64,000 bases of DNA from Burkholderia ambifaria AMMD (GTDB lineage Bacteria > Pseudomonadota > Gammaproteobacteria > Burkholderiales > Burkholderiaceae): positions 1,612,001 through 1,676,000 of the forward strand of contig NC_008390.1 in assembly GCF_000203915.1 (NCBI RefSeq), given 5' to 3'. The notes beneath the pieces are model-generated. The model did no database searches, was not told the DNA's origin, and saw nothing but the letters and a program-made list of their open reading frames with translations. The position numbers and the translations under genes were made by a program. Below are positions 51,676-60,876 of the stretch, piece after piece; positions within the stretch are counted from its first letter, which is position 1, and every line of letters starts with the position of its first letter.

Positions 51676-52491
51676 ATGAAAATCCACACTCTCGCCACGT
51701 GGCTCGTCGGGGCCGCACTCGTCACGGCAGGCACGGTCGCGCACGCGGACCGGCTCGACGACATCAGGAAGGCCGGCGTGCTGCGCGTCGCGACCTTCGA
51801 CAGCAATCCGCCGTTCGGCTATGTCGACGCCAAGAGCAATCACATCGTCGGCCTCGACGTCGATTACGCGAAGGCGCTCGCCGACAAGCTCGGCGTAAAG
51901 TTGCAACTGCAACCGACCAATCCCGCGAACCGCATTCCGTTCCTGACGTCCGGCAAGGTCGACCTCGTGCTTGCGAACTTCACGATCACCGACGAGCGCG
52001 CGAAGCAGGTCGACTTCAGCATCCCGTACTTCTCGTCGGGCCAGCAGTTTCTCGCGAAGAAGGGCGTGCTGAAATCGGCCGACCAGTTGAACGGCCTGCG
52101 CGTCGGCGCGGACAAGGGCACGACGAACGAGATCACGCTGCGCGAGAAGTATCCGAAGGCGACGATCGTCGCGTACGACGACACGCCGTTCGCGTTCGCC
52201 GCGCTGCGTGCCGGCAACGTGCAGGCGATCACGCAGGACGGACCGAAACTGATCGGCCTGCTCGCGAACGTGCCCGACAAGCAGAACTACGAGATTCCGG
52301 CGTTCACGATCTCGAACGACTACATGGGCGTCGGCGTGCCGAAGGGCGAGACGCGCCTGCTCGGCTTCGTGAACGACACGCTGAAGGGGCTCGAGGCGAA
52401 CGGCCGCGCGGGACAGATCTACGACGCGTGGTTCGGGCCGGCGACGAAGACGCCGCTCACGCGCATCTTCCGGATCGGCGACCGGACCTGA
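51676..52491 (+). CDS. Polar amino-acid ABC transporter substrate-binding protein
   Basis: A 271-residue periplasmic receptor of SBP family 3 with signal peptide 'MKIHTLATWLVGAALVTAGT' up to 'AHA'. Marks: 'RLDDIRKAGVLRVATFDSNP' then 'PFGYVDAKSNHIVGLDVDYA', 'NRIPFLTSGKVDLVLANFTI', 'TDERAKQVDFSIPYF', the family 3 signature. Arg in the 'NR.P' block and Asp near the end bind the amino-acid carboxylate and amine. The ATG follows AGGTCGTGCTC. First gene of an operon with two permeases; no ATPase gene is in the cluster. Substrate class, not identity, is clear. Confidence 0.9.
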   Translation: MKIHTLATWLVGAALVTAGTVAHADRLDDIRKAGVLRVATFDSNPPFGYVDAKSNHIVGLDVDYAKALADKLGVKLQLQPTNPANRIPFLTSGKVDLVLANFTITDERAKQVDFSIPYFSSGQQFLAKKGVLKSADQLNGLRVGADKGTTNEITLREKYPKATIVAYDDTPFAFAALRAGNVQAITQDGPKLIGLLANVPDKQNYEIPAFTISNDYMGVGVPKGETRLLGFVNDTLKGLEANGRAGQIYDAWFGPATKTPLTRIFRIGDRT

Positions 52492-52510
52492 GTCGCGCGC
52501 CGCGCCGCAT

Positions 52511-52562
52511 GCGCCGCGATCCGCCGCCGGCTGTGCCGGGATGCGCGGGTCGCGGCGCTTTG
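52511..52562 (+). terminator. Intercistronic hairpin after the amino-acid binding-protein gene
   Basis: Outer stem GCGCCGCG (52511-52518) with CGCGGCGC (52551-52558), inner GC pairs, followed by TTTGCG. Likely a partial terminator before the permease genes. Confidence 0.45.
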
Positions 52563-52611
52563 CGCTTGCTTCCATCTTCTTTCGCATTTTTCAGCGACCG
52601 CACACACCAGC

Positions 52612-53334
52612 ATGCTCGGCTTGGCTCCCAAATATCTGTCCTGGCTCTGGCAGGGCTTCCTGCTCACGCTCGGCCTCGCGGCCGCGTCGGCGCTCGCCGC
52701 GACCGTCGGCGGGCTGCTGCTCGCCGTCATGCGGCATGCACGCGGCACAGCAGTGCGCACGGTGGCGGCCGGCTACGTCGTCGCATTCCGCAACACGCCG
52801 CTGCTCGTGCAATTGCTGTTCTGGTACTTCGGCGTCGCGTCGTTGCTGCCCGATACGTGGATCACGTGGCTGAACGCGCGTCATGAACTGAGCGCGGGCC
52901 CGCTCACGCTCGCGTGGCCGTCGTTCGAGTTCGTCGCCGGCTGGGTCGGCTTGAGCGCCTACACGGCCGCGTTCGTCGCCGAGGAATGCGAAGCCGGGCT
53001 GCGCGGCGTGCGCGGTGCGCAACACGACGCGGCCGCGGCGCTCGGCCTCACGCCGATGCAGTCGCTGCGCTACGTGGTGCTGCCGCAGGCCGTGCGCATC
53101 GCGCTGCCGTCGCTGTTCGGCCAATACATGAATCTCGTGAAGAACTCGTCGCTCGCGATGGCGATCGGTGTCGCCGAGCTGTCGTATGCGTCGCGGCAGG
53201 TCGAGACGGAGACGTTCAAGACCTTTGCCGCGTTCGGTGTCGCGACCGTGCTGTACGTCGCCGCGGTGGCCGCGATCGAGGCCGGCGCCTACGCGGCCAC
53301 GCAATGGCGCGACCGGCTCGCGGCGGGGCGTTGA
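52612..53334 (+). CDS. Amino-acid ABC transporter permease (HisM/GlnP type), first subunit
   Basis: A 240-residue His/Glu/Gln/Arg/opine-family permease with four to five helices. The family motif is 'FRNTPLLVQLLFWYFGVASL' near residue 62 and the EAA loop 'AAAALGLTPMQSLRYVVLPQ' with 'AVRIALPSLFGQYMNLVKNS'. 'AYTAAFVAEECEAGLRGVRG' is the conserved segment before it. The second permease starts two bases after its stop, so they likely form a heterodimer. Confidence 0.9.
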   Translation: MLGLAPKYLSWLWQGFLLTLGLAAASALAATVGGLLLAVMRHARGTAVRTVAAGYVVAFRNTPLLVQLLFWYFGVASLLPDTWITWLNARHELSAGPLTLAWPSFEFVAGWVGLSAYTAAFVAEECEAGLRGVRGAQHDAAAALGLTPMQSLRYVVLPQAVRIALPSLFGQYMNLVKNSSLAMAIGVAELSYASRQVETETFKTFAAFGVATVLYVAAVAAIEAGAYAATQWRDRLAAGR

Positions 53335-53336
53335 CG

Positions 53337-54062
53337 ATGGACGTCTCACTGCTGCTCGACAACCTGCCGTACCTGCTCGTCGGTGCGTTCCCGGACGGTC
53401 CGCTCGGCGGCGCCGCGCTGTCGCTCGTGCTGGCGATCGCGTCGGCCGTCGCGTCGGCGGGGCTGGGGGTGGCGCTCGGCGTCGCGATGGCGCTCGCGCG
53501 CGGCCCGCTGCGCGTGCTGCTGCTCGCGTTCATCGGCTTCTTTCGCGCGATTCCGGTGCTGATGCTGATCTTCTGGACGTATTTCCTGCTGCCGATGCTG
53601 CTGCACGTGGACGTGCCGGGGCTCGCGACGGTCGTGTGTGCGCTGGCGCTGATCGGTGGCGCGTATCTCGCGCATGCGGTGCATGCGGGCATCGTCGCGG
53701 CCGGCGACGGGCAGTGGCAGGCCGGGCTGTCGCTCGGGCTCACGCGCTGGCAGACGGTGCGTTACGTGCTGCTGCCGCAGGCGATCCGGATCATGACGCC
53801 GTCGTTCGTCAACCAGTGGGTTGCGCTCGTGAAGGACACGTCGCTCGCGTATATCGTCGGCGTGCCGGAACTGTCGTTCGTCGCGACGCAGGTGAACAAC
53901 CGGCTGATGGTGTATCCGGCGCCGATCTTCCTGTTCGTCGCGGCGCTTTACCTGGTGCTGTGCACGTCGCTCGACGGCGCGGCGCGCTGGCTGCTGTCAC
54001 GTCGGCCGCGTGCGGCGCGCATCGCGCAGGCCGCGGCCGAACGTACGGAACCCGTGCGGTGA
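53337..54062 (+). CDS. Amino-acid ABC transporter permease, second subunit
   Basis: A 241-residue permease of the same family. Motifs: 'FFRAIPVLMLIFWTYFLLPM', 'GGAYLAHAVHAGIVAAGDGQ', EAA loop 'QAGLSLGLTRWQTVRYVLLP' and 'QAIRIMTPSFVNQWVALVKD'. It starts two bases downstream of the first permease. The ATP-binding subunit is missing from the cluster, so it must be encoded elsewhere. Confidence 0.9.
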   Translation: MDVSLLLDNLPYLLVGAFPDGPLGGAALSLVLAIASAVASAGLGVALGVAMALARGPLRVLLLAFIGFFRAIPVLMLIFWTYFLLPMLLHVDVPGLATVVCALALIGGAYLAHAVHAGIVAAGDGQWQAGLSLGLTRWQTVRYVLLPQAIRIMTPSFVNQWVALVKDTSLAYIVGVPELSFVATQVNNRLMVYPAPIFLFVAALYLVLCTSLDGAARWLLSRRPRAARIAQAAAERTEPVR

Positions 54063-54126
54063 CGGCGGGCCGTGTCGCTGCTGCGGCGAGCGGCGACGGG
54101 TATGACGGTGCTTCGCTGCGTCGGCG

Positions 54127-55404
54127 TCAGGACGCGCTGTAGTGCGTGTTGAAGACCGCGCGCAGCGTCGACGAGTCGGTCGCGAAGTCGCCCCACAGCG
54201 GGCCGTCGTTTTGCGCGAACGCGAACGGCGACGTCTTGATCGACGCGAGGCGGAAGCGCCATTGCGCCGCTTCCTGGCGGAACGCGGTGCGCTGCATGTC
54301 GGACAGCCCCGTCTGCGCGTTCGCGAGCGCGACGAGCGGATCGACCGGATCGTTCGCGACGCGCACCTCGAAGTGCAGATGCGGGCCGGTGGCCGCGCCG
54401 GTCATGCCGACCGAGCCGATGCGCTGGCCTTGCTTCACGGTTTCGCCGGTCTTCAGCCCGCGCGCATACGCGGACAAATGAGCGTAGTAGGTCGAATAGC
54501 CGTCCGCGTGATCGACGATCACGTAGCGGCCGTAGCCGTCCGGATCGGTACCGACGAACGACACGACGCCATCGGCCGCCGCGTTGACAGGCGTGCCGGA
54601 CGGCGCGGCGAGATCGACGCCCGTGTGGAACGCCATCGCCTGCGACAGCGGGTGCACGCGTTCGCCGAAGAACGAGCTGATGCGCGTCCATTTGACGGGC
54701 ATCATGAACGCGGCCGCCTCGAGCGGTGCGCCGTCGAGCGTGTAGTACGCGCCGTGGTCGGCGCCCGGTGCGCGGAACCAGATCGCACCGAACGTGCGGC
54801 CCGCGACGCGCAGCTCGAGCGCGGTGAGGTGCGGCGTGCCGTTGTTCGTGTCGTACGCGATGCGGTAGTAGTCGCCGCGCTGCGCGCTGGCGCGCATCGC
54901 GACCTTGCCGGTGACGAGATCGCCGAGCTGGATGCGCACCTCGGGCGGCACGTCGAGACGGTTCAGCGTATCGGACAGCGTGAGCTCGATGTCGCCGGCG
55001 CGCATCCCGTGCTGCGTTTCGGGCGCCGCGAACTGGAACAGGCTCGCATAGCCGAGCATGTCGTTGCGGTGCGCGCTGAGCGGCGCGAACAGGCCCGGTT
55101 GCGCGCTGCGGTCGCTATGTTCGTCGAGTTCGTTGCGCTCGCCGAGCGTGCGCGCGAGCTCGCTCGTCACGAAATGCTGCGCGGTGGGAAACGGCGTGTC
55201 GGACAGCACGCGCTGCGGCAGCGCAGCCGTGCCCGAATCGACGGCGCCCGGCAACTGCGAGACGGCGGGCAGCGCGGCGGCGAGACCGAAGGCGGCGAGG
55301 GCGCCGAGCACGGCGGCCGGCACGAGCGCACGCACGAGGCGCTGCGCGCGCCCGGGCGCGAAAGCATCAGGAATTGCGGCAGGCTTGACCAAAGGTGTCC
55401 ACAT
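54127..55404 (-). CDS. M23 family metalloendopeptidase (LytM type), membrane anchored
   Basis: A 425-residue cell-wall endopeptidase. A membrane anchor lies near residues 24-45 ('VRALVPAAVLGALAAFGLAA'), followed by a long periplasmic part with an OapA/SH3-like region ('DIELTLSDTLNRLDVPPEVR', 'GDYYRIAYDT'), and the catalytic LytM domain with zinc ligands in 'MAFHTGVDLAAPSGTPV' (HxxxD) and 'ATGPHLHFEVRV' (HxH), and 'GYGRYVIVDHADGYSTYYAH' between. All zinc ligands are present, so it should cut peptidoglycan peptide cross-links. Start taken at the ATG 55404; no strong ribosome site. An AG-type tail follows. Confidence 0.9.
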   Translation of the reverse strand: MWTPLVKPAAIPDAFAPGRAQRLVRALVPAAVLGALAAFGLAAALPAVSQLPGAVDSGTAALPQRVLSDTPFPTAQHFVTSELARTLGERNELDEHSDRSAQPGLFAPLSAHRNDMLGYASLFQFAAPETQHGMRAGDIELTLSDTLNRLDVPPEVRIQLGDLVTGKVAMRASAQRGDYYRIAYDTNNGTPHLTALELRVAGRTFGAIWFRAPGADHGAYYTLDGAPLEAAAFMMPVKWTRISSFFGERVHPLSQAMAFHTGVDLAAPSGTPVNAAADGVVSFVGTDPDGYGRYVIVDHADGYSTYYAHLSAYARGLKTGETVKQGQRIGSVGMTGAATGPHLHFEVRVANDPVDPLVALANAQTGLSDMQRTAFRQEAAQWRFRLASIKTSPFAFAQNDGPLWGDFATDSSTLRAVFNTHYSAS

Positions 55405-55733
55405 CCAGGAAAACGGTTCAAAGAGGTGTGGGCAGGAGCCATCGGCGGCCCATCCGGCGGGTGACGACGGTGGCGGGCGATGGGCGTGCAACAAAACAGG
55501 CCCCGCCAGGGGCCTGTGTCGTTTCCGTTCGACCCAACTTGCGGGATGCCCGCTTCGAACGGCGGCGTGAACTTTCCGGGTCGAACCCGGATTATCACGA
55601 AGACGCTAAAGAAAGATGACAGCGTCAGTCTACCGATGTTCCGCGAAATGTTAAAAATTTTAAAGAGGGTCAGCGTATTCGTTTCGCACTGCGGTAAATC
55701 GGGTTAAATCAGCATTTATTGCGCGGCTTCTCG
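55405..55733. other. Intergenic region with minus-strand terminator
   Basis: 329 bases between the TetR-type gene and the M23 gene, both on the minus strand. It holds the terminator at 55488-55517 and a short GC hairpin (55577-55595) that looks like a tRNA T arm but has no cloverleaf. No gene seen. Confidence 0.5.
55488..55517 (-). terminator. Terminator downstream of the TetR-type gene
   Basis: On the minus strand, ACAGGCCCC-loop TGGC-GGGGCCTGT (55517 to 55496) is followed by TTTTGTTG. Perfect 9-bp stem with T-run. Confidence 0.75.
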
Positions 55734-56381
55734 TCAGGCAGGCAATTTTTGCGCGCGCACGCGCAGTGCGCTGGAGGTCCTGACGGCGTCGAAACCGGCG
55801 TCCAGCATCGCTTCCGCGTCGTTCCACAGATTGCCGCGCAGGCGGTTGGTCCAGATCATCGACGCGAACACGCCTTCGAGCAGCGACACGAGATGGACGG
55901 CCGCCAAGTGCACGTCGAGATCGGCGGCGATTTCGCCGGCCGCGATCGCGCGGCGCAGCAGCGCCTTCGTGATGCGCAGCATCTGCAGCTCGAGCAGCAT
56001 GCGGCGCCGCTGGAGCGCGCCGTTCTCCTCGCTCTGCTCGCACTTCGTATAGAGGATCACCAGCACGCGCTGCATCGAGCCCGGCTCCCCGCATTGCTGC
56101 AGGTAGTGCGACGCCGCGCGGCGCAGCGTCGCGAACGCGGGCAGGCTGTCGACCGCGTCGAAGCCTTCCGAGGTCCGTGCGAACGCGCGGTCGCACAGCG
56201 CGAGACACACTTCCATCTTGTTGCGGTAGTGGCCGTAGACGGCGCCCCGCGACATCCCGGCGGCCTCGGCGAGGTCCGCCATCGCGGTTTGCGCGACGCC
56301 TTTTTCGAGCAGGACCAGCTCGGCGGCGTCGAGGATCCGGTGCTTGATGGCGAGCGATTCTTCCCGGGTCTTGCGGGCCAT
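55734..56381 (-). CDS. amrR: TetR family repressor of the RND pump (AmrR-like)
   Basis: A 215-residue TetR repressor close to AmrR/MexZ/AcrR. The N-terminal helix-turn-helix is 'AELVLLEKGVAQTAMADLAE' with 'AAGMSRGAVYGHYRNKMEV', and the start 'MARKTREESLAIKHRILDAA' is typical of pump repressors. The C-terminal ligand domain is helical ('RRMLLELQMLRITKALLRRA'). It is divergent from the three-gene RND operon, with a palindromic operator between; aminoglycoside or other drug binding would relieve repression. Gene symbol by position and similarity. Confidence 0.88.
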   Translation of the reverse strand: MARKTREESLAIKHRILDAAELVLLEKGVAQTAMADLAEAAGMSRGAVYGHYRNKMEVCLALCDRAFARTSEGFDAVDSLPAFATLRRAASHYLQQCGEPGSMQRVLVILYTKCEQSEENGALQRRRMLLELQMLRITKALLRRAIAAGEIAADLDVHLAAVHLVSLLEGVFASMIWTNRLRGNLWNDAEAMLDAGFDAVRTSSALRVRAQKLPA

Positions 56382-56455
56382 GGCGTGAATTTCCTTACAG
56401 TTCGCTGTCGTTTTATTGAGACAGTGGGGCGGTTGCAGGGCAACCGGATGTATTT

Positions 56456-56478
56456 AATCAGTCGTGACTGATTATAAT
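56456..56478 (+). promoter_or_regulatory. Operator palindrome overlapping the RND operon promoter
   Basis: AATCAGTC-GT-GACTGATT (56456-56473), 8-bp perfect arms, directly followed by and sharing a base with TATAAT (56473-56478). A repressor bound there would block the -10 region of the pump operon. Located between amrR and the adaptor gene. Confidence 0.8.
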
Positions 56479-56532
56479 CGACCACCCTGAGCCGCCGCAT
56501 TGTATCGGCGGCGAACGATTCCGAGGTCACAC

Positions 56533-57720
56533 ATGAATAACAAACGCTCCCTCGCGCGCCGCCTCCGGCTGGCGCCGGTCGCGCTCGCGGCCATGCTGGC
56601 CGTGGCCGGATGCGGAAAGGGCGACAAGGACAAGGCGCCGGAGGCCATTCAGAACGCGACGGTCGTGACGGTGCGTCCGACGGCCGTGCCGATGACCGTC
56701 GAATTGCCGGGCCGGCTCGACGCGTATCGGCAAGCGCAAGTGCGCGCACGGGTCGCGGGCATCGTCACCGCGCGCACTTACGAGGAAGGCCAGGAAGTGA
56801 AGCAGGGCGCGGTGCTGTTCCGCATCGATCCCGCGCCGCTGAAGGCCGCGCGCGATGCCGCGCAGGGTGCGCTCGCGAAGGCGCAGGCCGCCGCGCTCGC
56901 GGCGAGCGACAAGCGCCGCCGTTACGACGACCTGGTGCGCGACCACGCGGTCAGCGAGCGCGATCACACCGAGGCCGTCGCCGACGACACGCGGGCGAAG
57001 GCCGACGTCGCGTCCGCGAAGGCCGAACTCGCACGCGCGCAGCTGCAGCTCGACTATGCGACCGTCACCGCGCCGATTTCGGGCCGCGCACGACGCGCGC
57101 TCGTCACCGAAGGCGCGCTCGTCGGCCAGGACCAGGCGACGCCGCTCACGACCGTCGAGCAGCTCGATCCGATCTACGTGAATTTCTCGCAGCCGGCAGC
57201 CGACGTCGACGCGTTGCGTCGCGCGGTGAAGAGCGGGCACGCGACGGGGATCGCGCAGCACGACGTCACGGTGACGCTGCGGCGCGCCGACGGCACCGCG
57301 TATCCGCTGAAGGGCAAGCTGCTGTTCAGCGATCTCGCGGTCGATCCGACCACCGATACCGTCGCGATGCGCGCGCTGTTCCCCAACCCCGAACGCGAGC
57401 TGCTGCCGGGCGCGTATGTGCGGATCGCGCTCGATGCGGCCGTCGACCAGCGGGCGATCCTGGTGCCGCGCGATGCGTTGCTGCGCACGGCCGAGCGCAC
57501 GTCGGTGCGCGTGGTCGGCACGAACGGCAAGGTGAAGGACGTCGAGGTCGTCGCCGACCAGATGAGCGGACGCGACTGGCGCATCACGCGCGGGTTGTCG
57601 GGCGGCGAGCGCGTGATCGTCGACAACGCCGCGCAGTTCGCGCCCGATACCGCCGTCAAGCCCGTCGAGCAGGCATCGCCGACGAAGGCCGCGCAACCGG
57701 CGGCCGCCCGTCAAACCTGA
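56533..57720 (+). CDS. amrA: RND efflux periplasmic adaptor protein (AmrA-like)
   Basis: Membrane-fusion protein linking pump and outer-membrane channel, 395 residues. Lipoprotein signal with lipobox 'LAVAGCGKGDKDK', Cys about residue 26. Then barrel-sandwich hybrid halves 'VELPGRLDAYRQAQVRARVA' with 'GIVTARTYEEGQEVKQGAVL', a helical hairpin ('GALAKAQAAALAASDKRRRY'), and the beta-barrel 'GRARRALVTEGALVGQDQAT'. The ATG at 56533 follows GAGGTCACAC. First gene of the amrA-amrB-oprA-type operon. The set resembles the pumps that export aminoglycosides and macrolides, but the drug range is not shown by sequence. Confidence 0.92.
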   Translation: MNNKRSLARRLRLAPVALAAMLAVAGCGKGDKDKAPEAIQNATVVTVRPTAVPMTVELPGRLDAYRQAQVRARVAGIVTARTYEEGQEVKQGAVLFRIDPAPLKAARDAAQGALAKAQAAALAASDKRRRYDDLVRDHAVSERDHTEAVADDTRAKADVASAKAELARAQLQLDYATVTAPISGRARRALVTEGALVGQDQATPLTTVEQLDPIYVNFSQPAADVDALRRAVKSGHATGIAQHDVTVTLRRADGTAYPLKGKLLFSDLAVDPTTDTVAMRALFPNPERELLPGAYVRIALDAAVDQRAILVPRDALLRTAERTSVRVVGTNGKVKDVEVVADQMSGRDWRITRGLSGGERVIVDNAAQFAPDTAVKPVEQASPTKAAQPAAARQT

Positions 57721-57738
57721 CCGGTTCAATAGACCAAC

Positions 57739-60700
57739 ATGGCACGTTTCTTCATCGATCGCCCCGTCTTCGCGTGGGTGATCGCACTCTTCATCATGCT
57801 CGGCGGCGCGTTCGCGATTCGCGCGCTGCCCGTCGCGCAATACCCGGACATCGCGCCGCCCGTCGTCAGCATCTATGCGACGTATCCGGGCGCGTCCGCG
57901 CAGGTCGTCGAGGAATCGGTGACCGCGCTGATCGAGCGCGAAATGAACGGCGCGCCGGGGCTGCTGTATACGTCCGCGACGAGCAGCGCCGGGGCCGCGT
58001 CGCTGTACCTGACGTTCAAGCAGGGCGTCAACGCCGATCTCGCGGCCGTCGAAGTGCAGAACCGGCTGAAGACGGTCGAGGCGCGGCTGCCCGAACCGGT
58101 GCGGCGCGACGGCATCCAGGTCGAGAAGGCCGCGGACAACATCCAGCTCGTCGTGTCGCTGACGTCGGATGACGGCCGGATGAGCGCCGTGCAGCTCGGC
58201 GAATACGCGTCGGCGAACGTCGTGCAGGCGCTGCGCCGCGTCGACGGCGTCGGCAAGGTGCAGTTCTGGGGCGCCGAATACGCGATGCGGATCTGGCCCG
58301 ACCCGGTGAAGCTGGCCGGTCACGGCCTCACCGCGTCGGACATCGCATCGGCCGTGCGCGCGCACAACGCGCGCGTGACGGTCGGCGACATCGGCCGCAG
58401 CGCGGTGCCGGACAGTGCGCCGATCGCGGCGACCGTGTTCGCCGATGCGCCGCTGAAGACGCCGGCCGATTTCGGCGCGATCGCGCTGCGCGCGCAGCCG
58501 GACGGCTCCGCGCTCCATCTGCGCGACGTCGCGCGCATCGAGTTCGGCGGCAACGACTACAACTATCCGTCGTACGTGAACGGCAAGGTCGCGACCGGCA
58601 TGGGCATCAAGCTCGCGCCGGGCTCGAACGCGGTGTCCACGGAGAAGCGCGTGCGCGCGACGATGGACGAGCTGTCCGCATATTTCCCGCCGGGCGTGAA
58701 GTACCAGATCCCGTACGAGACGTCGTCGTTCGTGCGCGTGTCGATGAACAAGGTCGTCACGACGCTGATCGAGGCCGGCGTGCTGGTGTTCCTCGTGATG
58801 TTCCTGTTCATGCAGAACCTGCGCGCGACGCTGATTCCGACGCTCGTCGTGCCGGTCGCGCTCGCGGGCACGTTCGGCGTGATGTACGCGGCCGGCTTCT
58901 CGATCAACGTGCTGACGATGTTCGGGATGGTGCTCGCGATCGGCATCCTCGTCGACGATGCGATCGTCGTCGTCGAGAACGTCGAGCGGCTGATGGTCGA
59001 GGAGGGGCTCGCACCCTACGACGCGACCGTCAAGGCGATGCGGCAGATCAGCGGCGCGATCGTCGGCATCACCGTGGTGCTGACGTCGGTGTTCGTGCCG
59101 ATGGCATTCTTCGGCGGCGCGGTGGGCAACATCTACCGGCAGTTCGCGCTGTCGCTCGCGGTGTCGATCGGCTTCTCGGCGTTTCTCGCGCTGTCGCTCA
59201 CGCCCGCGCTGTGCGCGACGCTGCTCAAGCCGGTGTCCGGCGACCATCACGAGAAGCGCGGCTTCTTCGGCTGGTTCAACGGCTTCGTCGCGCGCTCGAC
59301 GCAGCGTTATGCGACGCGCGTCGGCGCGATGCTGAAGAAGCCGCTGCGCTGGCTGGTCGTATACGGCGCGCTGACCGCGGCCGCGGCGCTGATGCTTACG
59401 CAACTGCCGAGCGCGTTCCTGCCCGACGAGGACCAGGGCAACTTCATGGTGATGGTGATCCGGCCGCAGGGCACGCCGCTCGCGGAAACGATGCAGAGCG
59501 TGCGCGAGGTCGAATCGTATATTCGCCGCGACGAGCCGGCCGCGTACACGTTCGCGCTCGGCGGCTTCAACCTGTACGGCGAAGGGCCGAACGGCGGGAT
59601 GATCTTCGTCACGCTGAAGAACTGGAAGGAACGCAAGGCCGCGCGCGATCACGTGCAGGCGATCGTCGCGCGCATCAACGAGCGCTTCGCGGGCACGGCG
59701 AACACCACGGTGTTCGCGATGAACTCGCCGGCGCTGCCCGATCTCGGCTCGACGAGCGGCTTCGACTTCCGGCTGCAGAACCGCGGCGGGCTCGACTACG
59801 CCGCGTTCAGCGCCGCGCGCGAGCAACTGCTCGCGGCGGGCGGCAAGGATCCGGCGCTCACCGACGTGATGTTCGCCGGCACGCAGGACGCGCCGCAGCT
59901 GAAGCTCGACATCGATCGCGCGAAGGCGTCGGCGCTCGGCGTGTCGATGGACGAGATCAACACGACGCTCGCGGTGATGTTCGGCTCCGACTATATCGGC
60001 GACTTCATGCACGGCACGCAGGTGCGTCGCGTGATCGTGCAGGCCGACGGGCTGCACCGGCTCGATCCGGCCGACGTGCAGAAGCTGCGCGTACGCAACG
60101 CGGGCGGCGAGATGGTGCCGCTCGCGGCGTTCGCGACGCTGCACTGGACGCTCGGGCCGCCGCAGCTCACGCGCTACAACGGCTTTCCGTCGTTCACGAT
60201 CAACGGCTCGGCCGCGCCCGGCCACAGCAGCGGCGAAGCGATGGCCGCGATCGAACGGCTCGCCGCGAAGCTGCCGGCCGGCATCGGCCACGCGTGGTCG
60301 GGGCAGTCGTTCGAGGAGCGGCTGTCGGGCGCGCAGGCGCCGATGCTGTTCGCGCTGTCGGTGCTCGTCGTGTTCCTCGCGCTCGCGGCGCTGTACGAGA
60401 GCTGGTCGATCCCGTTCGCGGTGATGCTGGTCGTCCCGCTCGGCGTGATCGGCGCGGTGCTCGGCGTCACGCTGCGCGCGATGCCGAACGACATCTATTT
60501 CAAGGTGGGGCTGATCGCGACGATCGGGTTGTCCGCGAAGAACGCGATCCTGATCGTCGAGGTCGCGAAGGATCTGGTCGCGCAGCGCATGTCGCTCGTC
60601 GACGCCGCGCTCGAGGCCGCGCGCCTGCGGCTGCGGCCGATCGTGATGACGTCGCTCGCGTTCGGCGTCGGCGTGCTGCCGCTCGCATTCGCGTCGGGCG

Positions 60701-60876
60701 CCGCGTCCGGCGCGCAGATGGCGATCGGCACCGGCGTGCTCGGCGGCATGATCACGGCGACGGTGCTCGCGGTGTTCCTCGTCCCGCTGTTTTTCGTGAT
60801 CGTCGGCCGCCTGTTCGACGTCGGCCCGCGCCGGCGCGGCGGCGCGCAGCCGGCGGCGATGGAGGGTTCGCAGTGA
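57739..60876 (+). CDS. amrB: RND multidrug efflux transporter (AmrB-like, HAE1 family)
   Basis: Inner-membrane proton/drug antiporter, 1045 residues, full HAE1 length with two halves of six helices and two large periplasmic loops. Marks: 'MARFFIDRPVFAWVIALFIM', 'SVTALIEREMNGAPGLLYT'-type porter start, 'GILVDDAIVVVENVERLMVE' carrying the conserved Asp pair of helix 4 used for proton transfer, 'PTLVVPVALAGTFGVMYAAG', and 'GLSAKNAILIVEVAKDL' in helix 10 with the partner Lys. No lesion seen. It starts 18 bases after the adaptor; the stop overlaps the outer-membrane gene. Confidence 0.95.
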   Translation: MARFFIDRPVFAWVIALFIMLGGAFAIRALPVAQYPDIAPPVVSIYATYPGASAQVVEESVTALIEREMNGAPGLLYTSATSSAGAASLYLTFKQGVNADLAAVEVQNRLKTVEARLPEPVRRDGIQVEKAADNIQLVVSLTSDDGRMSAVQLGEYASANVVQALRRVDGVGKVQFWGAEYAMRIWPDPVKLAGHGLTASDIASAVRAHNARVTVGDIGRSAVPDSAPIAATVFADAPLKTPADFGAIALRAQPDGSALHLRDVARIEFGGNDYNYPSYVNGKVATGMGIKLAPGSNAVSTEKRVRATMDELSAYFPPGVKYQIPYETSSFVRVSMNKVVTTLIEAGVLVFLVMFLFMQNLRATLIPTLVVPVALAGTFGVMYAAGFSINVLTMFGMVLAIGILVDDAIVVVENVERLMVEEGLAPYDATVKAMRQISGAIVGITVVLTSVFVPMAFFGGAVGNIYRQFALSLAVSIGFSAFLALSLTPALCATLLKPVSGDHHEKRGFFGWFNGFVARSTQRYATRVGAMLKKPLRWLVVYGALTAAAALMLTQLPSAFLPDEDQGNFMVMVIRPQGTPLAETMQSVREVESYIRRDEPAAYTFALGGFNLYGEGPNGGMIFVTLKNWKERKAARDHVQAIVARINERFAGTANTTVFAMNSPALPDLGSTSGFDFRLQNRGGLDYAAFSAAREQLLAAGGKDPALTDVMFAGTQDAPQLKLDIDRAKASALGVSMDEINTTLAVMFGSDYIGDFMHGTQVRRVIVQADGLHRLDPADVQKLRVRNAGGEMVPLAAFATLHWTLGPPQLTRYNGFPSFTINGSAAPGHSSGEAMAAIERLAAKLPAGIGHAWSGQSFEERLSGAQAPMLFALSVLVVFLALAALYESWSIPFAVMLVVPLGVIGAVLGVTLRAMPNDIYFKVGLIATIGLSAKNAILIVEVAKDLVAQRMSLVDAALEAARLRLRPIVMTSLAFGVGVLPLAFASGAASGAQMAIGTGVLGGMITATVLAVFLVPLFFVIVGRLFDVGPRRRGGAQPAAMEGSQ

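Noticed and set aside
55540..55600. tRNA-like fragment (T-arm-like CGGGTTCGACCCGG on the minus strand)
   Set aside because: No acceptor, D or anticodon arms can be formed; it is a simple GC hairpin.
59211..60875. Long plus-strand frame joining part of amrB to oprA
   Set aside because: Only the part from 60876 on has family motifs; the earlier part is an out-of-frame shadow of amrB.
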